Source: Piscicola geometra
Lineage: Eukaryota; Annelida; Clitellata; Hirudinida; Piscicolidae
Assembly: GCA_943735955.1 (NCBI GenBank)
Contig: OX030955.1
Coordinates: 13,991,583 to 14,055,582, forward strand
DNA: 64,000 nt
Reading direction: 5' to 3'
Under the pieces are notes generated by a model, which was not told the DNA's origin, did not search any database, and saw only the letters and a list, made by a program, of their open reading frames with translations. The position numbers and the translations under genes were made by a program. Below are positions 1-11,129 of this stretch, piece after piece; position 1 is the first letter of the stretch, and each line of letters begins with the position of its first letter.

Positions 1-425
1 CTCATCAAATTTCACTCTTTCAAAGAAAATGCCCAAAGTTCCGATTTCTGTTTTGAAAAATAAAACTTGTGAACTAAATCATTAAGTTCCCTTTGGGAAA
101 TTAAATGAGGTTCAATAAAGGAATTCTGTGCTTTTAAACTGTTGAAACTTGCACCAACTCAACATCCTCTTTAAAATCTATATTATCCTGCCAGGAAGCT
201 GGAGCTCTTGGAATAGGTAAATCATCTCCATGAGGAACTGGTCTCATGGCTGACAGAAGATTTGTGTACACAATGGAAGCTTTATTCTTTGTGGAAAATC
301 CGAACATATATTTATACAGAAATAGCAGTCGTCAGGATTATTTGTTGATTCACAAAAAATCTTCAAAAAAGCAAAAGATTAATGATCTTCTTTTCCTTGC
401 AGCCATGCGTCAGGTAATACATAAC
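1..425 (-). pseudogene. Decayed fragment of a repetitive invertebrate gene (DDCYFC family)
   Basis: On the minus strand three reading-frame pieces follow one another: one with the motif PDDCYFC, one reading SAMRPVPHGDDLPIPRAP, and one reading FIEPHLISQRELNDLV. These three motifs occur in this order in a multicopy family of uncharacterised proteins seen in many invertebrate genomes and usually linked to transposons. The pieces lie in different frames, and stops interrupt them, so this copy is a pseudogene. It runs off the left edge of the window. The function of the family is unknown to me; recognition is from memory of the motifs. Confidence 0.55.
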
Positions 426-784
426 ATATATTGCACGTTGCAAAAAACACATAACTTGTTTTAAAATCTGAATTGAATGATGTGGAATTATTTTTTCAAT
501 ATTTGTCTAATAGTTTGAATGTTTGTGCCGAAAAGTCGATTAAGCTAGACAAAGGCTCTTTTGTTGACCCAATGATAGAATAACACCATCATATAGAACT
601 TTTGTTCCAAAATCATTATAAGCAGAAGGCATTTCTACGCCAATAATTTTTTTACAACTCAAGGCTTGGTGAGTAATTTTGTCGTTTTCATGATTGCCAT
701 TTTTACTTATTTTTACTTTTCCAATGAATATCAGAAACCTATTTAAATAATTTAACTTTTTTTAATGTTAGAAAATCTTTAAAA

Positions 785-2469
785 ATGAAGCTGAATGTGG
801 AGGTTTTCATTTGCTTTGCCATCTTCCTAGGAATCAGTGAAGCAGGTTCGTCAGCTCTTTTGACGTTTGATAGTAGAAAAGTTTCCAAAAAATGTTCTAT
901 ATTTATATTTTAAATTATCATTTCATAATTAATCACAAATCAAGCTTGAAATGTGGTTCAAAACCACTTCTCATTTCAGACGAAAGAGCGTCGGAAATCG
1001 ACCTACCCGAATGTGATGAAAAAACCAATGCTAACCAATCTCCTGTCAAAATTATTTCTACCGAGGCAGTTTACTATAAAGAGAAAGATAAAGTAGAGTT
1101 TGCTTGGAAAGATTCCGAAAACGCTGGTTTGACCAGTGTCTTTAGCAACGGAGAAACAGGTTTCTTGATTTTTGAAGCTATTTCGGTTTACCTAGAGCTC
1201 GACTCGTATAGAACGTGCCTCAAATTTAAAATGCTGAGCCTTAAATCAATCAATCAAGCTGCAAATAAAAAAATAATTGTTAAACAGGAATAACGAGATT
1301 TTTGATCTAAAACTTAGATACTTAAATATAATTATTTCTTTATATAATATATTTATTATACATATTATTTAAAATCTAGGCATGCTAGATTCGTGAATAC
1401 TTGTATATTAAAAAACGGCCTAATTGAGGCGGGATCCAAATTAAGCGAGTTCTAGTCCTACCGCTTTTTTCTCACTAATTGCAACACATTTAACTTGCTC
1501 AGCTTCCCTTTTTCACCCAAAATTCAGCTTACATCGCAGGGCATTTTAAACAAACCGTGACTGTGGATTGTGTGGAATTCAAGTTGTTTCTTATGGAATT
1601 CCACTGGGGAGAAAAAGGAACTGCTGGATCTGAGCATAAAAATGACGATGAAATTTACCACGGAGAGGTTAGAAGTTTTGTTGTGGTCTATTCAGTTTTC
1701 CATTTTTATAATTTTAAGTTGAACATATTCGAAGGTAGGTTTCAAAAAAGTTTAAAAAGTGTAAACAAATAATTTTAATTTTAAATTATGGAAATTTAAA
1801 ATCTTCTCAAATCAAGTCTCCGGCTCCTATATTCTAAACAAACGAGTTTTTTAAAAATTAAAATTGATTTAAACTTATTTACATTTTTATTTTGTCTCAA
1901 AACGACTGGAAAGAACTAAAATTTCTAAATCAACCTTATTATGTATAAAATAACTGAAAATAAAATTTTGTTGATGGTAAATGTAAGTTAAAGTTAGAAC
2001 TTAATTTGTTTTTCTACAATTTATAGAAATATTACAAAGATTATTTAATTAAATTTTTATTGGTGTGAATAAGATTTTTCAAATACTAGCAAGAAAAAAT
2101 TATGACTAATATTATTATTATTATTAAAAAAACATAAACTATACAAATTCTAAATTAACTTTATTATGTGTGCATGAGCGGCGATCCTGGGGTCCAAACC
2201 TCTCCACTTTTTGGTAGTGAATGAGTCCACATTAATAGTTCGGACCTCAAGATTGCCTTCTATGCTGGATAAGACGGTTCTAGGACAATTCGTCGCCAAA
2301 ACTTGAAATGAACTGATGTCAGTCAGTCGGGAGAAAGCTCCATCACGTTTCATTATTCCTTACCGTCAAACTATCCCCCCTACACATCATCCTAACCCTA
2401 ACCCTAACCCTACTACTACTACTACTCCTACTACTAATACTAATACTACTACTATTACTACTACTACTA

Positions 2470-2555
<86 letters not shown>

Positions 2556-4820
2556 GCTACTACTACTACTACGACTACTTCTACTACTATTACTACTACT
2601 ATTACTACTACTATTACTACTACTATCAATATTTTGTCTTTATTTTGATTTGTTTGATTTATACATTTATATATTTATTTTAATACAGAGATAGACAGTT
2701 TTTGTTTTGTGCAACGAATTTTCCATGCGACAAATTGCCCGCGACGAATTGTCTTGCAACAAATTTTCTGTGCGACGAATTGTCCGCGACGAATTGTCCT
2801 GCGATGAATTTTCCGGACACCGGATAGGATCCTCCGAAGATTTTCAGCAGATCGCGCCCCTGCTAGTGAGTATATGAATCGACCGATGGGTTAGGCCTCA
2901 GTGAGAAGAGTGACAGCAGTCACGCTTCGCCTGTCAGTCCCGCAAACTCAGATGTTCCCCCAAGCGGAATAGAATAAAATAAAAATATTTAATAAAACTT
3001 TTTCAAAATTAATATATATATTTTTTTTAGATATAATTAACACAAAAAATATGGATTTCTTCACGACTTTGCGCGTCGTCATTGTGTTCGAACTTGCTTC
3101 TGCATCGTTCCAACTTTAGTATATGTGATTTGACCATCTATTTTTTCGATTTTCAAAGAGTTTTGCAAACAAAGCTTTGCCAGATTGTTATTAAAAGCAT
3201 ACTAAACAAAACTCAATCTTACAGATAGAATTTGTTCACATTAAATCTTTCAAAGATGAACCAGAAAGATTCGTGGTTGTGTCGGTTCTTCTGAAGGTGA
3301 ATAAGTTCATAAATTTATCTTTAATTTTTATAAATTTTTTTATGCATAAAGTGTATGTTAGTATGTATATATGTATTTATGTATGTCGTATACAACTACA
3401 AACACATGGAAAATGCTTGTCTTAGGAGGATGACACTGCATCTGAAATACCTGAATTCGCTAAAATTTATGAAGCTTTCAAGAATTCTGAAAAGGATGCG
3501 AGTGAGAGATTCTCTATTTTTTCAAAGTTATTCACAAAAAAAATAACGTCCAAATTTAAACGGAAAAGAAAATTCAAAATTCCTTGATCCACGAACCATT
3601 CAAACCGAATGTACGCTCGACCACTACAGAAAGCACTTTATTGCTTAAGAATTTCATGACTGGAAAAGAATTCTACAGATACACTGGCACTACCACCGCC
3701 ATCACTTTGTGCCCTGCTAGCGCTGAAAGAATCATCCTTAAAAATCCCCTTGCAGTCCCCACTTCCTTCGTGAGTTTACACCATGTTAATAAAACTATTT
3801 TTTTGTTTTTATTGTGTTAGTTTTTACAATATTGTTTTGTATTGTGTTGATTTAGAAAAAGATATTACATTTGTATTCTTTCCATATAAAAGATTTCTTA
3901 GAGTAAAATTTAGATGAAATAAGTTATAGAAAAAGTTGAATTTGCCGGAAAATACCATATGCACCGAAACAATGAACAAATTAAATTTTATTTAACCTTA
4001 TCAAAATATTTTGAGTCCTAAAGTTATTTTATATTTTTAGTGCAACTTTATAATCACTCGCTAGACTGTTGGATTCACTACATTGTCCGGCAGTAAGTCC
4101 TTGCAATATCGTTGAGCTTATGATTATTGTGGCAAAATTGTGGAAAGCCGCTTTGATGGCCAACCAAAAATTGTGATACAACTAGCTTACGTGATACCAG
4201 AAGCGCAACCAGCCAAAAATGCTGCTGGGGGGGGGGCTCACCTTTAGTATATAAAAAATTATTATTTAGCGTAACACCAATTTTTATATTTTCTTGCTCT
4301 TTTAATGCCGAGTTTTTTCACATATTTGTAAAAATAAATTTTAAATTTTAATTTCATAAATTAAATTTCAAATTTTTCATTTTATTATTTATAATCGGGA
4401 TCTCTATGTTCTGTGTTGATATATGAAATGTTTTGTGAGGTAAAGACCCGGTGGCTATCCAGAGAAAATATCATTGTCCTATGGCATATTGAAAAATTGA
4501 TTACCCCCCCCCACCCCAAAAAACTCATCGATTTTCGAAAAATTGTGAAACCCTTCGAATAGGGCTTGAGCCTCCCCCAGCCTCCCCCCCCCATGGTTGC
4601 GCCACTGCGTGATACTAATACCCGGTTTTTAGTAGATCCTGGCCTGAACCGATTGATTGAAAGAGTATGCCTTAAATTTATGATACGAACGATTTCAATT
4701 TTATAGCTGGACAAGATGAGGACCTTGGCAGGCAAAAATGATGGTACATTCATGACGACTACCGTCAACAGACCGACTGTCGACTTGGCTGGTAATCATG
4801 TTTACAAGAATTTCAAATGA
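785..4820 (+). CDS. Secreted alpha-carbonic-anhydrase-like protein, multi-exon, probably acatalytic
   Basis: Exons I can support: 785-845 (signal peptide starting MKLNVEVFICFAIFLGISEA), 980-1159, 1528-1667, 3225-3296, 3426 to about 3499, about 3550-3769, and 4707-4820 ending at TGA. Most have clear AG/GT borders and matching phases. The product follows alpha-carbonic anhydrase order: FHWG then GSEH, then EIEFVH, then FYRYTG, then KNPLAVPTSFLDKMRTL, then a VNRPTVDL segment near the end. In the enzyme family the zinc ligands are the two histidines of FHxHWG and the histidine of ELHLVH. Here the first and third positions are glutamate (MEFHWG, EIEFVH), and the TTPPC loop is also changed. It is therefore probably a carbonic-anhydrase-related secreted protein with a binding rather than catalytic role. 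The join between exons 5 and 6 (3499-3550) does not resolve in phase, so this copy could also be decaying. Partial relatives lie at 7440-8560 and 10010-13720. Confidence 0.72.
2166..2300. repeat. Interspersed repeat of the GGCGATCCTGGGG family
   Basis: The sequence GGCGATCCTGGGGTCCAAAC followed by CCACTTTTTGGTAGTGAA recurs in related form at 19810-19920, and its core recurs at 41205-41389. This copy sits in a long intron of the carbonic-anhydrase-like gene. It looks like a short non-coding mobile repeat; no coding capacity is visible. Confidence 0.5.
2391..2630. repeat. Telomere-like CCCTAA repeats running into an ACT microsatellite
   Basis: Three copies of the CCCTAA telomere hexamer (complement TTAGGG) at about 2391-2409 are followed directly by about 220 bp of nearly pure ACT trinucleotide repeat with a few ATT, CCT and GCT variants. 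It lies inside a carbonic-anhydrase-like intron. The open frames here (poly-Thr, poly-Val) come from the repeat and are not genes. Confidence 0.85.
2705..2985. repeat. Minisatellite-like block of GCGACGAATTGTC units plus a GC-richer tail
   Basis: Units related to GCGACGAATTGTC recur about six times between 2712 and 2812. They are followed by a GC-richer stretch (2815-2975) that resembles the end of an interspersed element. No open frame is supported. It sits in the intron between exons 3 and 4 of the carbonic-anhydrase-like gene. Confidence 0.5.
4198..4607. mobile_element. hAT-type MITE, 410 bp, with 8-bp target duplication
   Basis: The ends are CAGAAGCGCAACC and, in complement, CAGTGGCGCAACC. 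Runs of G (left) and C (right) lie just inside them. The element is flanked by a perfect 8-bp direct duplication, CGTGATAC, at 4190-4197 and 4608-4615. CAG-starting inverted repeats with 8-bp duplications are hAT hallmarks. It carries no transposase and lies inside the last intron of the carbonic-anhydrase-like gene. Confidence 0.85.
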
Positions 4821-6535
4821 TTGATGCACTTTTTCTCTGTTCATTTTCATTTCGGTGATAAAATTCAAAAACGTTAAAAGTTTCCAAGTTTTAACTTGAT
4901 TCATGTTTTTTGATTTAATTGGGTTGTGGGAGTTTACAAGTTCTGATATGATTAGATTTGTTGCATTGATATGAATGTTTTCAAAATCTTTTAATTATTT
5001 GACAAATTGTAATCTTGATGAAGATTTTTGTAAAAAAATAAATTTATTCACCAATGGCACTGGCTTTGTTTCATCTGAAAAATCTCGAAATGTAACAATT
5101 TTGAACAACATCGTAGATTGATAAACGAACTCAAATAATTACTTTATCGTTTTTAATTGTTTCTAAAGAACGTTTAAAATCATTAATTAACTTCAAAAAA
5201 TTGGACGAGGCGCTTATGATTTGAAGGAATTCACTAAGGTAAACTTCCCAGTTTTACCTTGAGCTCTTCGTTCTAACAAAATATGCATTAATTAAATCAC
5301 TCAAGGCATTGAGATATACGTCCGTCACATTGAAAATATAATGCATCCATCCATATATCCACAACTATTAATTATATTTTTTTATTAAAGAACATGAATT
5401 TAGGAATTTCGTTAATGAATTTCATGAAAGTTCAGCAGAAAATAGCTGACACCTGTCAATTTAAGAACATTGGGTTTCAGTTTCACGAGGTAAAGGTACT
5501 TCACAAATGAGAGCTTAAAAATAATGTTTATGAAATCTTGTTTTCCATTTATTTCTGAATCAAACAGGGAAAAAATGTTGAAAATAATTTGAAATTTTCT
5601 AAATGAACAGTCCCATATTTAATGGACCATGAAATGATGAAGGGCTAGTGAAAATTTAAATGTTCTTTTTTAAAACTTTGTATCTGCACAGCCCTCTAAC
5701 ATTAGTATGAAAAAAGAAAATATAATTTGATACATCCAAGTCAGTAAATAGTTACTTGAGCAACTTTTAATCAAGTTTAAACAATATGATTTTTTTAACA
5801 ATTTAATTTCTTAAAGATCATTTAAAAATCGTTAAGCGATCCTTATTTGGGTCGGGCCCACAGGCTGAGAACCGCTACTCTAGAGGGTATAACCTAAATA
5901 AAAACTGAGTACGTGCATTTTATAATAATGAATCTAAAATGTGCGATTAAATAATTAAACATTAATGATCTATTCGGATTCAAAATATTTTACTTAACAT
6001 TATTAATAAAATAAACATATAAGTGTAAATAAGCTCTCTTTATCTAAGGAACCGGTTCATCTTGAACAACCTCGTCTTTTTAATTTTGTCTTGAAGGTTT
6101 TACATAAATGAGTATCTAAATGTTCAAAGTCTCAAGAAATGAACATTAGGAAATTATTTATAAAAAAAGTTGGATCTATATAGCTTAGTGACAAGACACA
6201 AGACAAGTATTCCTGAATCATTTATTAACCAAATGAAACCCCATTATTCAACGCAGATTGAAATTAACAGTTAAATAAGCACTTGTTTATAATCGATTGA
6301 TTAAACTTTTACTATTTCATCTTTTTTCTTCTTCATCATCAGGCAAAGCAATGGTTGAGTAGATACCAACCAAGGAGAGCTGTGGATTTTTTCAATAATT
6401 CAATAGTTATTGAAATTATTTATGAAATCCAATGTATTCAATCCTACTTACTTGCATCTCTCTCGACTTTTTAACCTTTTTGTGCTTTTTTAAGCGCTAA
6501 TTATTGATCTTCTCTTGTCCCATCCCTCCCATCAG
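4821..6535. other. Region downstream of the carbonic-anhydrase-like gene, partly duplicated
   Basis: Between 4821 and about 5530 the sequence is clearly related to 7710-8560 and, inverted, to 10010-10738. Short conserved blocks such as DLK(E/D)-TKVNFPV-P followed by a stop (about 5218-5259) recur in all three. I cannot tell whether these are 3'-UTR or small exons. From 5530 to 6535 I see only AT-rich sequence. Confidence 0.5.
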
Positions 6536-6592
6536 AGAAACTGGAAAGAACAGTACGAAGATGAACTTGAGAGCGATGAAGAACCTCCATAA
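6536..6592 (+). CDS. Candidate terminal exon, acidic tail NWKEQYEDELESDEEPP
   Basis: A strong polypyrimidine tract and CAG acceptor (about 6508-6535) precede an 18-codon open stretch that is highly charged and ends in TAA at 6590-6592. It looks like the last exon of a plus-strand gene, possibly an alternative end of the upstream gene, but I could not find the joining exon. It could also be chance. Confidence 0.35.
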   Translation, partial: RNWKEQYEDELESDEEPP

Positions 6593-6706
6593 GTGGGAAT
6601 TCCAGTTGGTTACCAAAAAGTTTCAGAAGAGAAACGATGTTGAATTCTTGCTGTGAGATGTTTTATGCTGTCAAATTTGAAATCTCTACTGCCATTCGTC
6701 GATTTC

Positions 6707-6873
6707 ACTTTAGTCAACTTTGTTGTCTCAACCGCCGTTCGTCGATTTGACTTTAGTCAAATTTGAAATATCAACCGCCATTCGTCTATTTCACTTTAGT
6801 CAAACTTTCGAACATCGGCTCTAATTGGCTAAGTAACTTTAGTCAATTGCTCACGTGATAACTTGACTAAAGT
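6707..6873 (+). promoter_or_regulatory. Histone H2B upstream region with repeated ACTTTAGTCAA motif
   Basis: ACTTTAGTCAA occurs at 6707-6717, 6750-6760, 6793-6803 and 6836-6846, and inverted at 6863-6873. The first three lie in about 43-bp tandem units that also share CCATTCGTCGATTT. An ATTGG (inverted CCAAT) lies at 6824-6828 and a CACGTG E-box at 6852-6857. The position just upstream of the TATA box suggests a histone gene control region; the binding factor is unknown. Confidence 0.6.
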
Positions 6874-6890
6874 GGCGAGAGCGCTTTTCG

Positions 6891-6898
6891 TATAAATA
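6891..6898 (+). promoter_or_regulatory. TATA box of histone H2B
   Basis: TATAAATA lies 87 bp upstream of the H2B start codon, a typical spacing for a histone core promoter. CCAAT-type and E-box sequences lie upstream. Confidence 0.75.
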
Positions 6899-6977
6899 GT
6901 AGCAAGACGTCGACTCTGCATTTGTGAAATTTCACATATTCTCATTTTCGGTCAGTTAGTCAGTCAATTAGTCAAGC

Positions 6978-7349
6978 ATGCCACCCAAACCAGCCAGTAA
7001 GGGAGCCAAGAAGGCCGCGAGTAAGGCGAAGGCGGTCAGAAATGCCGATAAGAAGCAGAAGAAGAGGCGAAAGGAGTCCTACTTCATTTACATCTACAAG
7101 GTGCTCAAGCAAGTGCACCCCGACACCGGCATCAGCGGCAAGGCTATGTCGATCATGAACTCTTTCGTGAACGACATCTTCGAGAGAATCGCCGCTGAGG
7201 CGTCTAGACTGGCGCACTACAACAAGCGCTCGACCATCACGTCTAGGGAAATTCAAACAGCCGTTCGACTCCTGCTGCCCGGTGAGTTGGCGAAGCACGC
7301 TGTAAGCGAAGGAACCAAGGCCGTCACCAAGTACACCAGCTCCAAGTAG
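6978..7349 (+). CDS. H2B: Histone H2B (replication-dependent type)
   Basis: This 123-residue intronless ORF is a complete core histone H2B, which pairs with H2A in the nucleosome. It has a lysine-rich N-terminal tail ([13 protein letters not shown]) and the full histone fold ([19 protein letters not shown] through [20 protein letters not shown]). It ends in AVTKYTSSK, which includes the conserved ubiquitylated lysine. The length matches the animal norm. Unusual residues are Phe in SYFIYIYK (commonly Ala, Ser or Gly) and Gly in ISGKAM (commonly Ser). It has a TATA box upstream and a histone stem-loop 38 bp after the stop, so it is probably S-phase expressed with a non-polyadenylated mRNA. The codons are GC-richer than the surroundings. 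No other histone gene is in the window, so it is an isolated copy. Confidence 0.98.
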   Translation: MPPKPASKGAKKAASKAKAVRNADKKQKKRRKESYFIYIYKVLKQVHPDTGISGKAMSIMNSFVNDIFERIAAEASRLAHYNKRSTITSREIQTAVRLLLPGELAKHAVSEGTKAVTKYTSSK

Positions 7350-7387
7350 AAATCTGCTACTACCTCACTATTAAACATTCATCAAAA

Positions 7388-7403
7388 GGCTCTTTTCAGA
7401 GCC
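7388..7403 (+). terminator. Histone mRNA 3' stem-loop
   Basis: GGCTCTTTTCAGAGCC followed by ACCA is the canonical metazoan histone 3'-end stem-loop (6-bp stem, 4-nt loop). It is bound by stem-loop binding protein for 3' processing without polyadenylation. A purine-rich stretch about 15-30 bp downstream could be the U7 snRNA target. Confidence 0.95.
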
Positions 7404-7439
7404 ACCAAATGTCAAAAAACGAAAAAATAGACACTTTGT

Positions 7440-8560
7440 TGATTAGTCTCATTAATGTACGCATTTATATGTAATGTAATTATGCATTTCTATATGAATT
7501 TATGTATTTAATATACACTACAAACACATGGAAAATTCTTATATTAGGAGGATGATACTGCATCTGAAATACCTGATCTCGGTAAAATTTATAAAGCTAT
7601 GGAGAAGCCTTCAGAGATGTTAGGTGAGATATTCTCTAATGTTTCAAAGTTATTTACACAAAAAATAATTATCATTTCAATTGAAAAGCATTAATCCGAG
7701 AAGATTTGGGAACTTCCAATGATTGGTTCACTTTTTCACTGTTTGTTTTCATTTATGTGATAGAATTCAAAAACGTTAGGAGTTTCCAAACTTCAACTTG
7801 CTTTATGTATTTTGATTTATTTAGGTGGTGGGATATTTAAAATTCTGATATAATTAGATTTGTTTAATTGATAGGGATAGTGTTTGCAATATTTTTATGA
7901 TTTTTGAAATACTTTTTATAAATCTGAAAAAAAATGTCAATATAGATGATGATTTAAAAGTTATTTAAAAGTAAATACATTCACAAATGGCACTGGCGTT
8001 GTTTCATCTGAAAAAACTCAAATGTCCAAATTTCAAACAACTTCGTTGATTGATAGAGGAGCTCAAACAATTAATAAATCATTTTAAATTGCCGTAGCAA
8101 ACTTTAGCAATTTATTAACAAAATTCGAAGAATTTGACGGAGCCCTCAAGACTTGAAGGACTCCACCAAGGTTAACTTTCCAGTTTCACCTTGAACTCTG
8201 TTCGAATGAAAATGTGCAGAAATAAAACCTTTTGAGTATCAATTTGTAAAGTGAGTATTGTGATTAGTAAAAAAAAGTAATGAGTAGAAAAAATATAAAA
8301 TATGAAAACTCGGTTTTTCGTTACATCCTGGCGGCCAACAAATATAGACTTTTCATTTATAAAATATTAGAAAACAAAGAAAACATAACTTTTGATTTCT
8401 TTATTTCCTTTAAGACCGTAGATTTGGGAAATATCATCAATAATTTTCATGAAAGAGAAAAAAAACTCACACTTGTATGAACCTATAATTTCATTTAAGA
8501 ACAGTGCTTTTCAGTTTCACTAGGTTAAGGTATTTCACATTGAGAGCGTACAAATTTATG
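7440..8560 (+). pseudogene. Remnant copy B of the carbonic-anhydrase-like locus
   Basis: 7548-7623 repeats exon 5 of the upstream gene (EDDTASEIPDLGKIYKA) with intact AG acceptor and GTGAGA donor. The sequence then jumps from about 7700 straight to DNA matching 4813 onward, so the two following exons (FYRYTG and LDKMRTL) are missing. Matching downstream DNA runs to about 8560. It lies immediately after the H2B gene, on the same strand as the full gene. It cannot encode a carbonic-anhydrase fold. Confidence 0.8.
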
Positions 8561-8739
8561 AAATCTAGTTCTTTATTTATTTTCGAAACAAACAGTTAAC
8601 AATTAAGGGTGTGAGTTTCGAAACCTGTTAAATACAAATTTAAAAAAATTAAGTTATTACATTTATTAGCTTAATTCATTTAATTTACATGTTTTCAAAA
8701 AGTGTGAATTGCATAAACGGTTAAATACAACTTAAATTT

Positions 8740-8905
8740 GCGAGCGGGTTGACTTAGATGGTATGTCGTTGGACCTGCAACTTAAAGGTCGCTAGCTCGA
8801 ATCTCTGTTCATCCAGCCATGAGCTATCATATACCTAGTGTATATGATGCGGTGTTTCACGTGTGAGTGGCGCCTCAGTTGCGTGCCTTGGCGTATTATA
8901 AATAT
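8740..8905 (+). mobile_element. tRNA-derived SINE
   Basis: The head begins GCGAGCGGGTTGACTTAGATGG. The A-box-like segment is GACTTAGATGG and the B-box-like segment is GCTCGAATCTC. The body contains TATCATATACCTAGTGTATATGATGCGGTG and ends near GCGTGCCTTGGCG. The same element, inverted, is at 56772-56958. A pol III promoter in a short repetitive element defines a SINE; this copy looks inactive. Confidence 0.8.
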
Positions 8906-10009
8906 GCATTATTTTATTTATTATTATTTATTATATAATCTCTATAAATATGTTTTCACAATCAAAAACTGCTAAGTACGTGAATGCCTGACTTCCATAA
9001 ACTGTTCAGTGGACCAACTTGATGAGGAAGATCCTCATTATTGACAGTTTTATTAATAATTTATTCATTTAAATTTTGTAATCTAAAATTTTTTTGCGAC
9101 AAAAATAGAATAAATTTTTTAAAATAAATGTATAAATATAATTTCAACAGTATTTTTAAAAAATAAAATGCATCATGAATAATTTATGGGCCTATTTCAA
9201 TCCGTTTTATTTGAATATCTTTTGCATTACAGGCAAACATGGTAAAGATATGAAAGTTCAATCCAAAACCAGTTAATTATTAATGCAACCTAGGAATTCG
9301 GCACTTTATGAAAACTGAGATTTCCAATCTATAGATTAATATGTTCTTGCAATATAAAAATAAATTTGTGGGTTACTGGCGTTGATTTAGATGTAGGAGT
9401 AATTTCATTTTTGAGGAATTTCTTACTCAACACGTTTTAGAACTCACCCTTTCAATTTTGGAAATAAGTTGACATTTTCGAAAGTTACAAACAAAAACAC
9501 AATCGTCTATTTTTTACGGACCACTGTGTGTAGGGGAGACCGAGGCTGTATGTTCCATTTTTAAAATGGTGGTCTTAAAACAACTAAAAACGATTGGAAG
9601 TGATGGTAACTGAGTTTAATGAAGTGCTAGAAAAATGCAAAAAATATCTTAAAGCTTTCAAAAACTCTAATGCTTATTTTAAATCAACTTTGCTCCCTTA
9701 AAATAAAACGTAAACTTTTTTATATAAAAACGATGGAACAGTCCTTAATCATTCGTCTCTTTCTGAACCGTCCTTAGATTTGTATCTAGGAATTTCCAAG
9801 TTTTTACTTCGAAACAATGAGTCATTTGAATAACTGCACTAGCACTAAACACACACCAGGGTCAATAAAACCTGCTACGGTTCATTTGACAAATGTCAAC
9901 TCATTTTCAAACTTTTTCACTGTTTGATTAAAAAATAAATGAAAAAGAATATTTCATAAAAATCATTGTTTACGCCTTTATTGTGAAGTACCTTTACCTA
10001 GTAAACACT
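8906..10009. other. Non-coding AT-rich DNA
   Basis: No ORF, RNA gene or clear repeat is visible here beyond short A/T runs. The right edge adjoins the inverted carbonic-anhydrase-like relative. Confidence 0.6.
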
Positions 10010-11129
10010 GAAACTCACCGTTCTTGAATGGACTTGTGCGTGTTCTTTTCTATTGAGCTTTCGTGAGAAATTTCCCAAAATCCACGTTTTTGAATAAAAA
10101 TATATTAGAAAAGAATCGTACTCTTTGTTTTATAATAATATTAAAAGTGACGGGTTTATATTTAGTGGCTTCCAGGATATAACACACTCACAGTAAATTC
10201 TTTTACTCATCATAATAATCATATTTTTACCAACTACAATACTTACGCTCTAAACTATTTCTATTCCATAAATTGTTTTATTTTTGCACATTTGTTTCAA
10301 GAAGAGAGCTTAAGGTAAAACTGGAAAGTTGAGGTTATTGGAGTCCTTCAAGTCATGAGTGCACCGTTAGATTCTTTAATTAATTAAAGATTTTCAACAT
10401 TTTTTCATGAGCAATTGAAAACGATTAAGTAATTTACCAATCTACGAAGTTGTTTAAAATTTTAAAATTTCGATTTTTTTCGATGAAACAACGCCATTGC
10501 CATTGGTGAATGTATTTAATTCAAAATAATGTAAATTTTTTTATAAACATTTCAGATACAAAAATATTGTAAAAATTATTAAAAGATTGAAAAACTGAAA
10601 AAATCTAATTATATCAGAAATTGCAAACGTCCCACAACCCAAAGAAATCAAAATACATAAATCAAAATGAAATCTGGAAACGTACAACGTTCTTGAATTC
10701 CATAACCTGGATGAATATAAATAGAAAAACGGCACCAATCATTGGAAGTTCTTGTAAACTTGCCTACCGACCAAGTCAGCAGTGGCTTTGTTGACTGTAG
10801 CCGTCATAGCTATGCCCTCTCCGTTTTTAATGGTTCTCATCTTGTCCAGCTAGAATATTGGAATTGTTTGTAGCCTTTATTATACATTTCATATTAAATT
10901 TTCTAATGAATCAAGTCAGGTTCTGATAAAAAACCTACTTTAAATTTCACGTAGGCTAGCACCACTTGTGTCGTGGTCGTTGGTCGGTCACTAAAGCAGC
11001 TACTTTTGTGAAAATAATTTTGAATATATAATTTTTAGTGTGTAGGGTATCTGGGTTTTTCAACAGCATGAATGATAAAAGATCAAAAAGAGCAGTGAGC
11101 AAGTTTCCAACTTGTACGGGAAAATAAGA

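Noticed and set aside
6972..7298. Minus-strand ORF of 108 codons
   Set aside because: It is a shadow of the H2B gene on the opposite strand.
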